Source of the DNA: Cladorhizidae sp. MBARI D1340-BT2
Lineage: Eukaryota > Porifera > Demospongiae > Poecilosclerida > Cladorhizidae
Direction of reading: 5' to 3'
NCBI GenBank assembly: GCA_028752905.1
Contig: JAQNBH010000011.1
Location: forward strand, 35,604,124-35,668,123
DNA length: 64,000 nt
The stretch's first letter is position 1. Each line of letters opens with the position of its first letter. Below are positions 46,491-57,962 of this stretch, piece by piece. Below the pieces are notes generated by a model, which saw nothing but the letters and a program-made list of their open reading frames with translations, was not told where the DNA came from and did no database searches. A program made the position numbers and the translations under genes.

Positions 46491-46861
46491 TGATCTATAT
46501 AGTTGGTGCTTAATCAAGAAACCACCCCATAACTTCTTTTTAACTTGAGGGCATTATGAAAGACATTCCTGGCAATTCTATATTTTTATAAGTTATGCGT
46601 AAAATGACTATAGCAGTTTACTAACTTCACGAAGGATTCAAGGCATGCTGAAGTACAATCAGCCAAAACCTCGTTTAGAAGCAGCTAAAGTGAGTTTTAG
46701 CTGTGAGTACAAGTTGTGTTTGCCGTCATTGTCTAACCAAGAGCAATTAGGGAGAGCTACTGCATTCCATGGTACAGAAATGCATGCCGAGCGCGGCAAT
46801 TGCAATTGTCGTCAATTAAGTTTTTCATAAGCAGTGTGGCTTGTTTCGCTAAACTAAAGAA
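46491..46861. other. Upstream region of the receptor gene
   Basis: No TATA box can be defended. The 61-codon frame at 46645-46830 has no known domain. A TAG in frame with the receptor lies at 46862-46864. Confidence 0.4.
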
Positions 46862-46882
46862 TAGCTACTACAAATAAGTTTC

Positions 46883-48967
46883 ATGGAAGGTGCTCTTTTT
46901 GTAGCTGTGAGTCTGTGTATAGCCATAGCTACTATTAGTAACTGTCAATATGGTGACACACCTCGAAAAGAAGACAAAGTCATACTAGTTGTCTATTCTT
47001 CTTTGTCAGACTTTGGTAAAAATGCAGCAGCTAATCTAAATGAGAGTGCTGGATTGATAGCTGGAAATGTGAAATTAGAATTTCACGATTTGAATTCCTC
47101 TGGATGTGATGACCAAACCATCCCCACTCTGAGTGTGCTGATACAGAAGCAGATATTTGATGAAAGTAGTTCCAGAGTGGTAGGAATAGTGGGGCCTTCT
47201 TGTACAGATGCAGCCTATGCAGTGGCTAAGCTTATCAAGAGGAGTCGAGCTCGTGTGGGCCACATCCATACCTCACCCATGCCAGCATCACTGGCTGCCA
47301 AAGTGCATAACACTTCCTGGGGAGTGCGTGCTCCTCCAGACCACCTAGCTAATGCCAGTATTGAACTCATCAAGTATGCGAACTGGTCCCAACTATTTGT
47401 TCTCTATCAACATTCACCCACGGAAATGCATCACATATTCTTGCTGTTCAAGAGACAGCTAAAAGTCTGGAACCAGGACAACAGCAACTATGACAGCAAT
47501 AATAGAACGATATTTTACACCTCCCTATTACAAAATATTCCTGTTAACTTAGGGAGGATTCTGTCTGTCAACTCTGCACGTATTCTATTCCTCATATTGG
47601 ATGCAGAACTAGCACGAAATATGTTGTGTCAAGCCTACATGCTGAAAGCCTACTATCCATCCTATCAGTGGGTGATTGTAAAGCTCTCATTAAATGATCT
47701 ACTTTCATTTGAGAATGTAGCACATGTTTGTGATAAAGCAAATATTCTTCGAGTTCTAAAGGGTGCTCTGTTTGTTAATTTTCAAACTAGTGTCTCAGGA
47801 AGTGTACTTTCCCCGAGTCTTGATAACAACCAGGAAGAAAGTCTGGAATCGATGTTATTTTTGTATGAGAGCAGTATTCAAACCATGAATGCTATTTTGA
47901 ATAATACAGCATTATTTAACACTACCTCCCACTTGGCCGATGCCCAATTTGATTATGCGTCTTTATCCACATTTCCAAAGGGAGTAACTATTGAGCAAAT
48001 AAAGAAAAACACACCCGTCAAGATTTTTCTTTACTCAACTCTTACTTGCTCCCTTAGGAAAGCATCAGAAAACATTTCCCTCATTTCTAGTGAATTCAAA
48101 GTACGTATCAGAAAAGTTAATTTTGCAGTAGGCATGATATTGTTGGGAATCAACTTTATTATTCTTGTTGTGTGCGTGATTGTTCAAGTCATAACTTTTG
48201 TTTACAGGCAAGAACAGTCGGTGAAGTCCAGCAGCACCATTCTCTTGCATTTCTGCTGTATAGGAATCTACATGCTTAACCTAGTAACAAATACCCATGT
48301 TATCAAGGCAGTGCTCATCATCCCCTCTGATAAGGTCTACACTGCTATCTGTGGCATCGGTATAATAACAGGCAGCATTGGACTAACACTTGTATTGGGA
48401 ACTTTGGCTGTGAAAATATGGAGGTTGTACAAAATCTTTGTTCACTATATGAATCCCGGCAAGTTCCTCTCAAATAAAACTTTGATATTTTTTGTCTGCT
48501 GTTTGACTCTGGTTGATCTAGTCACATGCATTACCTGGTTCGTGTTTGACCCACTACAAATTACATATGTGGAAGTAAGTCGCAATAATTTAGAAGGAGT
48601 CATCACGTACCGAGCCATGTGTAGCTCTAAAGAAATATTTCCAATACTTTTTTTGATAGTTGTCTACCATGCTGTCCTTATGTTGGCCATATTGTGGTTG
48701 ATGTGCAGGACACGGAATAAGATACCCAAAGCACACAAAGATCTTCTATCAGCCAATTCAGTAATGAAGCTGGTGTATGTTTTGCTTTTTGTATTCTGTT
48801 TTGGAATAACTGGAAACCGAGTGGCCGACATTGTGAAATTCCAATTATCTGAGTTTATAACACTGGCATTGTTGTTTCAATCTCTGCAAGTATCATTCAT
48901 ACTCCTACTGCTCCTACCTCCAGTTTTACCTGTGCTCATGAAGTTGTACAATAAGATAATAATATAA
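46883..48967 (+). CDS. Class C (GABA-B-like) G-protein-coupled receptor, single exon
   Basis: A 694-residue protein in one uninterrupted frame; the ATG is the first after an in-frame TAG 21 bases upstream. Residues 1-20 look like a signal peptide. Residues 30-385 form a Venus-flytrap-like ligand-binding part (VVGIVGPSCTDAAYAVAKLI at 99-118; many N-x-S/T sites). No cysteine-rich domain separates it from the membrane part, as in GABA-B receptors and unlike mGluRs. Seven hydrophobic segments lie at about 414-441, 450-470, 486-516, 532-554, 585-608, 626-644 and 657-685. Cys490 (start of TM3) and Cys580 (second extracellular loop) fit the conserved disulfide. KIWRLYKIF and WFVFDPLQ are typical of GABA-B-type TM3/TM4 ends. 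The C-terminal tail is under ten residues, so the coiled coil that pairs GABA-B1 with B2 is missing. The ligand is unknown. Confidence 0.9.
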   Translation: MEGALFVAVSLCIAIATISNCQYGDTPRKEDKVILVVYSSLSDFGKNAAANLNESAGLIAGNVKLEFHDLNSSGCDDQTIPTLSVLIQKQIFDESSSRVVGIVGPSCTDAAYAVAKLIKRSRARVGHIHTSPMPASLAAKVHNTSWGVRAPPDHLANASIELIKYANWSQLFVLYQHSPTEMHHIFLLFKRQLKVWNQDNSNYDSNNRTIFYTSLLQNIPVNLGRILSVNSARILFLILDAELARNMLCQAYMLKAYYPSYQWVIVKLSLNDLLSFENVAHVCDKANILRVLKGALFVNFQTSVSGSVLSPSLDNNQEESLESMLFLYESSIQTMNAILNNTALFNTTSHLADAQFDYASLSTFPKGVTIEQIKKNTPVKIFLYSTLTCSLRKASENISLISSEFKVRIRKVNFAVGMILLGINFIILVVCVIVQVITFVYRQEQSVKSSSTILLHFCCIGIYMLNLVTNTHVIKAVLIIPSDKVYTAICGIGIITGSIGLTLVLGTLAVKIWRLYKIFVHYMNPGKFLSNKTLIFFVCCLTLVDLVTCITWFVFDPLQITYVEVSRNNLEGVITYRAMCSSKEIFPILFLIVVYHAVLMLAILWLMCRTRNKIPKAHKDLLSANSVMKLVYVLLFVFCFGITGNRVADIVKFQLSEFITLALLFQSLQVSFILLLLLPPVLPVLMKLYNKIII

Positions 48968-50202
48968 CTTCTAAATTTGTTGTGTTTTGGGGACATTTTA
49001 CTTCAAAGAATTTGACTGTATTGAACAATCTTTGATGTATAAGGGTTGAAACGACTAATTGTTTTTGATTTTAAATGCCAGTAGTATTATTGCATAATTA
49101 TTCATAAAACATACTCATGCCATGATGTGTAAGATTAACTTATTTTTGATGTGCTTGTGGCTAGACCTTAATAAATTATTTATACTAGTAGATAGCATTT
49201 TGAAAATTTTAGGTAGCAATGACAATTTCCTAACACACTCTATTGAAATGGTTAGTCCAAGGACACCAAGTTTTTCTTGACCTCACTGTTTGATTGAGTG
49301 CTGATGATGAGTGATGAATAATTTCCACCATGCACTTCTTGTAAGGTTTCTGTACTAAAACCACGTCAATAATCATAAAGTGTTGCCTTTTCTCAACAGT
49401 GATATTTACTTGGCTAAGGCAGATGGTGATTCATTTGAGGTTGATGACAATGATGGAAAACCATTAAATCAGATTTCAAATCGGCTTTTCTACTATGCTT
49501 AGCAGTAGAGCGCCATCTTTCAATTTGTCCAATAGTTTTACTCTGACAAATATCTAGTTCTGGAAATTACTTCAGTCATGCTCTCCAATATAACTATTGA
49601 AAATGAATATTATGGCTATTCTTAGTGTTTTAACTTTAAGAATTATTTGGTTGAATATTTATTTACATGAAAATTTGAGTGGAGTTATAGGATAAGACCT
49701 ACCCTAGATAGTTCTCTGCAGTAAACACACTCTTGACTGGTACTCATTACACTGCAGTGGCCACACTTGCACCTTAAAAATAGTTTGCTGTATCAAAAGA
49801 TCCTGCTCTAGCTGCTACTATAATATAGCTAGTTATTTTTACCATGACAAATTTGCAAGTCGATCGTCCGAATCAAGACTTGAATCTCCAGTTGGAGAGG
49901 AATATGATTCATCATCACTGCTACTAGGGTCATACCTGCTTGGAGCTGGTATGAGGGATATATCATCTGGGGAGTCTTCAGTCATTCCATCCTCAGCTCA
50001 CTCTCAGATAGCTCACCATCTAGAGAATCTTCTGTGGTAGAATCATTCTCAGAACCATGATTAAACTCCCTCTCTGTCATAACTTCCAACCTCAGTAGTT
50101 AGTGGATGCATTTTTACATCTTAGCTACAGCTATGTATATACAGACCACACAGAACAAGGGTATCAAACCTATGGGTTCCTTTGAATCAACTAGCCACAC
50201 CC
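48968..50202. other. 3' flank of the receptor gene; otherwise unassigned
   Basis: It holds a likely 3' UTR to about 49200. Beyond that no gene is recognised; short frames near 49870-50090 are acidic/serine-rich but broken. Confidence 0.45.
49170..49175 (+). terminator. Possible polyadenylation signal of the receptor gene
   Basis: AATAAA about 200 bases after the stop codon, in AT-rich sequence. It is the first canonical hexamer downstream that I see. Confidence 0.5.
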
Positions 50203-52022
50203 CTAAAAAGTATGTAAATTGTAGTTTGCCAAAAAATACTTGGCTTCAAGTAGAATTTTTTCTCTCATAAATTGCATAATTGTTGTAACTTCAGGAGGTT
50301 TGCCATCATCACAATCAAATCCTACTTGTTCCAGGTGAGAGGAGATTTTGGCGGAACATAGAGATCTTTGGATGACTTGATTGATAGCAGCATGTCTAGA
50401 GTGGTAGCCCTGACTCTTTCTGCAATTGAACCCATGAGTACCCTGCTGGTCAACTAGAGCTCCACACTGAAGACACAGGTGAGGACTACAAAGAGCTACA
50501 TCAAGAAGAAGATCTGTGGCAACACAAATCACATCGTCATCCATCCTCAAACCGACTACAGACATAGGGGGGGCATAGCCAGGCACCTGCTTCACTATTG
50601 GTAGCTGCTCTAACACGAGCATGCATACTATCATCCTGTGCTCCTTCCACAAGCTTGTCTAAGAAGGCTTTCACATGCAGAGTGTCCCAAAACTTTTGGG
50701 AAAAGGAGGAACCTGAAGCGGATGCCAGGAGAGCCAATGGAGCCAACATGACAGCATTTCTGATCTGAAGACCACAGAATTTGACTGGCAGAGAGGTCTG
50801 TAGCCAAGTACCACTGTGCGATGGGGTGCTAACATTAGTGATATTGCTGAGGATGGCACACTGAGCAGAGTCAAATTCTTTGAGAGAGGAAAATCAGATC
50901 AGGGAAAAGTGCAGAGATTGTATAGTAACTTTGGCATGGAGAAGGCATGATGGAGAAGATATGAAGCATCATGTGAAAGATAGCTTAGCCTACTGCCCAA
51001 GAGCTCCAAGAGTTTAGTCCTGGACTCAATACATCTCTCAATGCCTTCTAGACCACCAATGGAAGAGCTTAGTAGAGTGACTATATCAGAGTTTAACACT
51101 TGAATACCTAGGACAGCACATAAGAATTCTCTAAAAGCAACCGGGTCATGGCTGATGATCTCACACTTGCTTTGGTTCAACTGTAAACCCACTCTCGCAT
51201 CTATGCTATGAAAATCATCAATGACCAAACCACTCAGAGTCCCGTCATCCGTAAAACACATTGAACACTGACTTTTAATGCCTCAAGAAACTGTGAATAG
51301 AAAAAAGTGGGCCTAATTGATCTCCCTGTTGAAATCCTACTACTGAATCAATAATGTCACTTCCAAAGAAAAGGGAGGAGGGTGAGCTGTAATCAGAGTG
51401 CACATACGTGTAAATTTCTGCAAATTCCTCAGTAGCTGGCCAACATTTGATCACAATGGATTGCATTATGGAAGTCAACTTTAAGCAGGGCATTGCCTGT
51501 TTGAAGGGACTGGAGATAAACTCTGGCTGCATGGACCGTAGCTTCTCCAACAAGCTTATTACCATAACGCTGAGAAAGTGCAAGAAGTCTACTCATAGCC
51601 TCTTTCAACATAATACTGGAAGCCTTGGCAATTAAATGTCTCAGTATACAGTGTGCAGATATAGCCCAACTGGAACCCCAGCGGATCCACAAGGAATTGA
51701 TCTAATAGCCTACTTTAGAACAGACACATTCATCAAAGACTGGAGGAGGGGGCAGAAATGTATTCAGGTCAGTTGAGGGATGCTTGTCTTTGAACCTGTT
51801 CAGTGTGTTCTCATCAAAACTTGCTAGAGAATCCTTGGAGCTGGCAAGATGGATCACTCCCTTGAAATCACCTTCCTCCAATTTGGATGATACCGTCTTG
51901 GAAAGCAGATCCAAGGGACCTTTGTTTTCATCCCGAATAAAGGAGTTTATATGTGAAGCAATGCTTGTTTTGTGTCCACCCTGACTAGGAACTCGCAAAC
52001 AACAAGGGGCAAATTTAAACAA
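50203..52022 (-). pseudogene. RT and C-terminal region of endonuclease-LINE copy 2 (broken)
   Basis: Order from 52022 downward: FKFAPCCLRVPSQGG; SSKLEEGDFKGVIHLASSKD; QPAGWIRWG-like then LVGEATVHAARVYLQSL; ALLKVDFHNAIHCDQML (motif A Asp); SPSSLFFGSDIIDSVVGFQQ and GDQLGPLFS (motif B); MCFTDDGTLSG (motif C, with Tyr lost); GLQLNQSKCEIISHDPVAF; SSIGGLEGIERCIESRTKLL. Then comes the knuckle CLQCGALVDQQGTHGFNC (50476-50423), HSRHAAINQVIQRSL, and DDGKPPEVTTI, where copy 1 has DGKRPDGMSI; the endonuclease Asp is therefore probably lost. Frame changes occur at about 51270 and 50650. It is more decayed than copy 1. Confidence 0.8.
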
Positions 52023-52029
52023 CCTATCC

Positions 52030-55000
52030 CAGGGGCAGATCTAGTAAGGGGGGGGGGTTTAATCTTGGACATTTGGGCTGGAGTGTTAGTGAAATTTGTC
52101 ATTTACCTCATTTGTGTATAGATTGAGTGATGGCTATATAGCATTTTTAAATATCAAAAGCATCAACTATGTTTTGTTATTGGACATTCTCTTTTTAAAC
52201 ATTTGTATATATCATTGTAATTAGTGTTTCAAGACATTTATTTTTTATTATTTTTCTGGGATCTATTTTTTCAAGTATTATAAGATTTTCATTGTACCAT
52301 GTGCTCCAACAAAAACACAAGGCCTGTTATTAAGTTGCTTGCAAACACCATAACAATGAACACAACCAAATTTGGATCTTCATTACAATACTTGGTAAGT
52401 TCAAAGTCTAATGGTAAAAAAAAACACTTCTTCCTCCCCCCTGTTATGTCTTTAAAAGTCGATCTAGTACAGGATTATCATGTGACAGCTTATGTTTATG
52501 GCAATAATATCACTTGTATAGTTTCAGTGACAAGTTTTCATAACAGTAATAATACATGTGGTAACTGACAATATTATAGAAGTAACACTAGTAAGTCAAA
52601 CTAGAGTAATATTGTGATTAAAAAAAAGCTGACATAGTTTCAGTGACAAACATTCATAGTATTAAAATAAGACAATAATACAAGTGACAATTAGTCAAAT
52701 AATATTGAGTTACAGAACATTCTTCGTGGATGAGCCTGAATAAAACACTGAACAATAGTTTCAGTTTCTAATTGTCATAATGCATAGCCATCAGTGCTAG
52801 GCTTGCAAGCCTTTCTTCACTCATAGTAGAACATAAATGTGTCTTGAGGCGTCTTACTACTGAGAAAGACCTCTCTGCCTCATATGATCCGATTGGAGAT
52901 GTATATCAGACAAGAACAAGCTCTCTCAAATTTGGAAATATATCAGGATCAGCATACATCAGTGCATTAATTAGTAAGTTATCTCTGTTCTCTTCCTCTT
53001 CCCAATATCTCTTCCAATGAACTAGTTCGTGTTTTTCCCAGAAAAGTAGCTTTTCCACCAGCAGATCCATACCACCATCATTGAGACTGACCACTACTTT
53101 TGGAACTAGAGACAAAAGTGAGTGTATAGTGTGATTGTCTGTTGAAAATCTTTCATCCAACTGCTGAGAAAAGTTGTCAATACATGGGATACAAATAGTT
53201 CTTTTGAAGTATTGACTGGTGTTTTCAGAAGGTGTATTAAGGCGGTGTTGCTGGTGTGTGGTTCTTCTCTGTACTTTTAATTCACTCCCAACACTCCTCG
53301 CTATAACTTCTGCTTCCCTGTACCAATCATTCCAAATTGTGTTAAGGTTAGTTCTGAGATCATGAATCTCACTTCTAGCAAGATCAATGTACTTATATGC
53401 ATAACCACATCCGCATCTCGTTTTTGAAGCTTTGCACTCAGTCCTTCAAGAACATGATTTAGAATAACTAAGGTAATTATAGTTCTACCAGAAGTTAAGG
53501 AGTGTAAAAATCCTTGAGCTTTAGTCCGTGTATTTGCATCCCAGTCCCAATTTTCGGAACCATGTGTTTGCAATTGAGGGTACTCATCAAAATGTAACAT
53601 GGCTCCATACATTTTACTATATATTGATAAAAGAGAGAGAAATAGTTCTGCCTTTCTGTCCACCTAGTTTTACATAGACCCTTCAGTTTATGCACTCTAT
53701 TTTCTGGAGAAAAAGTGTACAAAATTAACTCAAGAAATTGCTGTCTCTTTGGAGACAGATTAAAATAGAGATACACTTCATTTACGACATCAATTGCATT
53801 TCGAATATCAGGCACAGCATGATTTAGCTACAGCCAAATTTAAAACATGTGAGTGACAATGAGTGTACAAAGCAAGTGCATTCTTCTTCTTGATAAAAGC
53901 CTGAGTCCCTCTTCTTGTGCCAGCCATTGCTGAAGCTCCATCATATGACTGTCCTCTTATATCGTCAACTTCAATACCATATTGAGAAGATCAATAATAC
54001 CAGCAGCAATGTTTTCTCCAGTAGCCCTTTCGAGGTGGAGAAAGTCCAAAAATATTTCATGGATATGCGGATGACCTTGACCAAGATCAACAAATCGGAT
54101 ACATAAAGACAAAATTTCCTAATTTGCATGCTTGTCTGTGACCTCCTTAGCCATAATGCTGTAATATTTTGAGGTTTTTAATGGACTTAAAAGCTTTACA
54201 CGCAATAAATCTGCCATAATACTTATAATTTCATTTTGTATTACTTTAGATGTGTATTGCTGGTTCTTATCTCCTAGTTCAAGATGATCCCATATTATTG
54301 GATCGTACTTGGCAACATATTCGAGCAAAGCTACAAAGTTACCTCTATTTCCAGAAGGATTTGATGCCATGCTCTCTCTATGGCCCTGCATAGGAAGCCG
54401 CTGCATGCTGCAAAATTTAACAGCATCAACAACAGCTGAGAGGATGTGTTTGTTTCGGTTGGAGATTGTGTTAGACATTTTCTGGATTTGACAATCTATT
54501 CTGGTTTCTGGATTTTTGAATGTCGCCAGGAATAATTTTGCAGCATGTAAAGCATCTTGGTGATATTGATGATTAGTTAAATACCCATCTATTTTACCCT
54601 TTACTTTGCTGAAATTTTTTAACTAGAATTCCCAAATAACCCTTCGTAATTTATCCAAACAGTACACAATATTTACAGTAACCTCCTTCATGTGAGGGTG
54701 AATATGACAACCATTCGAACTCTTTTAGCCATAACTTCTGAAACGTTAATGGTAGTTTCTTTCCCTCTTTATCACTTCAAAGGTTGCATATTTGCCTTCA
54801 CTCTTCAAAAATTCATGTTTGTCACTATCTGACAAGGAACTGATTGGTATACTACCAGAAACAACAAGTCCAATATCATTGATACCTGTACTTCTACTTC
54901 CCGTTTCCATGAAAGCTGTTTGCAAATAACTAGCATCATTAGAATCTGAAGGAATGGACTGGCACACAATGTCAGTTCTTTGACACCTTCTTCAGGTCTC

Positions 55001-55545
55001 ATGATAACCTCACATCCCACTAAATCCAATTCAATATCTGAACTGGCATGAGCAGGGACAGAAATGCTACTCTTTGTTACCTCTTGATGTGGTCCTGAAG
55101 TATCTCCAGAAGAAGAGAAAGAGCACTGATGTAGTCTCTTACTGATAAGCTATCACTTATGGAATGGCCATGTTCAGAGCCAGAAGTAACTACTCCAAAG
55201 GATGACAAGGAACACTGACACAGTCTCTTCATTTTTAGCCTTTGAGTTCTGATCTGATACTGTAGCACATATTAAACCATGTGGTTGCCAATTGCCACAG
55301 CACTTTCATCATGTGGTTGCTAGCCTAAGACCACCAACCACATTGCACTCTACCCAACTATATTATACAGATTTGCAAGTCCTATATGCAAAAATGTTTT
55401 GTCTACAACACTCAATGGACCAAGAAAGTATTTAAGCTTAAGCACATGTAATGTGTTCATTATAGAACATAATTAATTTTATACATTTATAGACTGAAGG
55501 GGGGGGGGTTTAAACTCCCCCCCAAAAAATCTGGATCTGCCCCTG
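52030..55545 (-). mobile_element. hAT-type DNA transposon D with 5-bp target duplication
   Basis: Ends are CAGGGGCAGATCTAG (52030-52044) and the complement CAGGGGCAGATCCAG (55545-55531), each followed by a G-run and GTTTAA. TATCC is duplicated at 52025-52029 and 55546-55550. Removing the element and one TATCC restores the LINE reading frame (WD-RLFKF), which confirms the boundaries. Confidence 0.9.
52755..55268 (-). pseudogene. hAT transposase D (DUF4371/hATC), broken
   Basis: Pieces on the minus strand. N-terminal part: MLQYQIRTQRLKMKRLCQ... and DSNDASYLQTAF (55268-54750), low in recognisable motifs. The DUF4371 part is LPMQGHRESMASNPSGNRGN and FVALLEYVAKYDP, ending KYYSIMAKEVTD (54410-54120, first catalytic Asp region). 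Middle: LKGLCKTRWTERQNYF (53700-53640). C-terminal hATC: IGSYEAERSFSVVRRLKTHL (52898-52830), ending MAMHYDN. A TGA precedes the hATC segment by a few codons, and frame changes occur between all pieces. The family cuts and pastes elements with matching ends; this copy cannot. Confidence 0.75.
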
Positions 55546-55620
55546 TATCCCATTTATGAAGATTATCCATATCCAACACAATATCATGATGATGGCATTT
55601 AATTCAAGGCTGCTTGGGGG

Positions 55621-55999
55621 TGACTATTTTCTGATGAGTGTTGAGTGGTACCCAAGGAGAACATACTGTGCACTAAGCAAATCATCACATAAATTTTTTG
55701 TTTTTAATATTTACTCTAAACATAGATAATACTAGTAACAACAAACAGGAAAGTATTCAATAGCTGACTTGTTATGCCAGGGTTGCTGCTATAATGCTCC
55801 TTGGTTGTCTTCTTCTTGGAAGAACAAAATTTATATTGGCTACACACTGCCATTCTTTGAAATGTAGCTCGACACTAACCATGTTGCTAGATTGTAGATA
55901 ACTTTTTCCTTGGAGATCTTCCAAAGCACTGAGGATTTGCTAAAACAACTTGGCTGTAATGCTCAATATTGCATACTCAGTCATGAGCATGTTTATTAC
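55621..55999. other. Unassigned AT-rich spacer
   Basis: No gene recognised between the LINE 5' part and the next foldback element. Confidence 0.4.
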
Positions 56000-56149
56000 A
56001 ATAACCTTCTTAATAATCAACTTGAAATCATCTTGACATTTCGATTAGATGTAGGCTAGAGCATCTGATGAGAGAGTACAATTTCAAGTTGAATATTGAG
56101 AAGGTTATTGCAATATTATTATAATTATTAACTGAGAGTTCAATGAGAG
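56000..56149. repeat. Foldback/hammerhead-like element (copy 6)
   Basis: Arms CAATAACCTTCTTAATAATC...TTGAAAT (56000-56027) and its near complement (56081-56110). The centre has GACATTTCGATTAGATGTAG and GGCTAGAGCATCT. In complement it keeps CGAAATGTCAAG, as in copy 1, but not CTGATGA. The head, inverted, is GAGAGTTCAATGAGAG (56134-56149). Confidence 0.75.
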
Positions 56150-57287
56150 CATGTTTTGGTGTTGATGATCTTTACGGATACTTTTGTGCAGTCTTCAGGA
56201 AATAATGTTGCAATGAATGTAAATATTGAATGCTTGTTATGTGTGTGGGAGAAATTAGATATAAATATTTGTCTATTACCATTTTTTTATTCTTGTTTTT
56301 TTTTTTTTTTTAATAGGTTTATTATTAAAAAATTTAACTGTTGCTATTTGCTAACTGTAAATATTACAATATTGTTGCTTCCTCCAAGAACTTGGCAACA
56401 GTTCTTCCCGATATCTCAAAAAATTAACCAACCTTAGCAAATGTCCTTCTTTACCATAATATATATTACTAAATTTTACATGCACACATAATTGACTACT
56501 GGTAATTTTCCTGGTTTTGCTGTGCAGTAACTATTGCCAACTTATGAAAAGTTAGCAATTATTGTAAGTCCAAGCATTTTTCACTTGTAAAGTAATCATT
56601 AAACAAGTGCAAGGCATTATGTGATGAGCCAAGGTGCAAAAAAATCTATTTGAAATCCCAAGCTGCCATCCTAACATTATACACCGAGCTGTAAATTAGA
56701 TTGTATTACTTGGTGTTTTCAAGGAGTACCCATCCCAATATTGGCTTTTCCATTTTAGGACTTTGTCAGTGACAATCATTTCCATTTTAGCAAACTGGGT
56801 CCATAGCTGGGGTGTGTTGATGAATAGAGTGGCTAAGTCAGATTGAAACTTCACCTGAGCCTTCTCTAATGTGGGCTGCTGTGCTTCTCCGATGATAACA
56901 CCCACCCTTAATTCAAATTTCTTTTTTCTGCTGTTTCAGATGCAGGCTTTGACTTTTTTTCCTCTCTCTCCTTTTCTGAAGTTTTTATTTAATCCATTCT
57001 GGTAAATCAAAGAACTATAATATAGCTGTTCTGCTTAACAAGATTTGGAAATCTGCAGTTGTGCACATAGCCATGGTTTTAGTATGCACATGCATGTATT
57101 TTCATAGGCTTTGGGGAGAGTTGTAGCAGATTGCATTGTAGTTTTTCATCCTTCTTTAGTCCTAGACGTAGTTGCTAATATATCGGTGGGTTGCAACTAT
57201 AGTTTTATCTGAGCACTCTCCCAAGTCAAGAGCTGTATTGAAAACCATAGCTGCATGTGTGCTCCCTAGCCATAGCCTTATCACAGG
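56150..57287. other. Unassigned AT-rich region
   Basis: The 93-codon frame at 56156 is a chance hydrophobic/low-complexity frame. The minus-strand frame 56696-56905 is discussed under rejected items. A C/T-rich patch lies at 56950-56990. Confidence 0.4.
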
Positions 57288-57931
57288 TTATTCATGTATA
57301 CAAAACATTAAAATAACATTAATTATTCGTTGAAGAACTGGCTTTTACAGAGTTTCCTTGTTCAGAACATATCCACCTGCATTTGAAGACAAGATGAAAA
57401 TTATCATATTAGCATCATATCTACCACTGCTCTCAATGAACTCTCAATCGACACAATTTAGATAGAATGACTTTAGCTCTAGCATAACTAAAAGCTAACA
57501 TAATTATTAGAGCTAGCTACTTAGCTCATGGTCATAATTGTCTTGAAGAAAGTAACTTATGACTTACAATCTGAGTTTCTAAAATAAATTGTTGGACAGT
57601 GGATAGCCTAGTTTCAGATACGATTATCTTAGCATCATGATTTCAAAAGCAACTTCATGGTTGAATTAATGGCATACTTTTATGGTACTCCATCCCTTGT
57701 AGAAGCATGGAGAGTGTAAAAGCTTCACATAAGCTTAAGGAAGTTTCCCGATTAGTGCTAGTTAACAATGAAGTCTAAAAAATAAACTACAGTTATGATT
57801 GATTTTGAACACAAATAATTTTCAATATGTATATAGCTAGTTGCTAGATAGAGCTAAAGTATGATAGAAAGCCTCCTTTCAAGAGTTATACATTAGGACT
57901 ATCAAAGATACGAACAAAATCAAGGTAATAT

Positions 57932-57962
<31 letters not shown>

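Larger units (their letters stand above)
50203..55620 (-). mobile_element. Endonuclease-type LINE, copy 2, split by hAT D
   Basis: Same architecture as 14090-16970, on the minus strand: RT in 50890-52022, knuckle and endonuclease remnants in 50203-50660. The protein text crosses the hAT: before it, HKWD (55560-55551); after it, RLFKFAPCCLRVPSQGG (52028-51978). Compare HSTWCRLLHFASRCFRLLP in copy 1. The 5' end is unclear past about 55620. Confidence 0.75.

Noticed and set aside
46645..46830. 61-codon frame just upstream of the receptor as a missing N-terminal exon
   Set aside because: The receptor has its own signal peptide and an in-frame TAG at 46862-46864 separates the two.
56696..56905. 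69-codon minus-strand frame that looks protein-like (QFAKMEMIVTDKVLKWKSQYWD)
   Set aside because: An upstream in-frame TGA, no pyrimidine-rich acceptor and no neighbouring exon; it could be a repeat remnant, but cannot be supported as a host exon.
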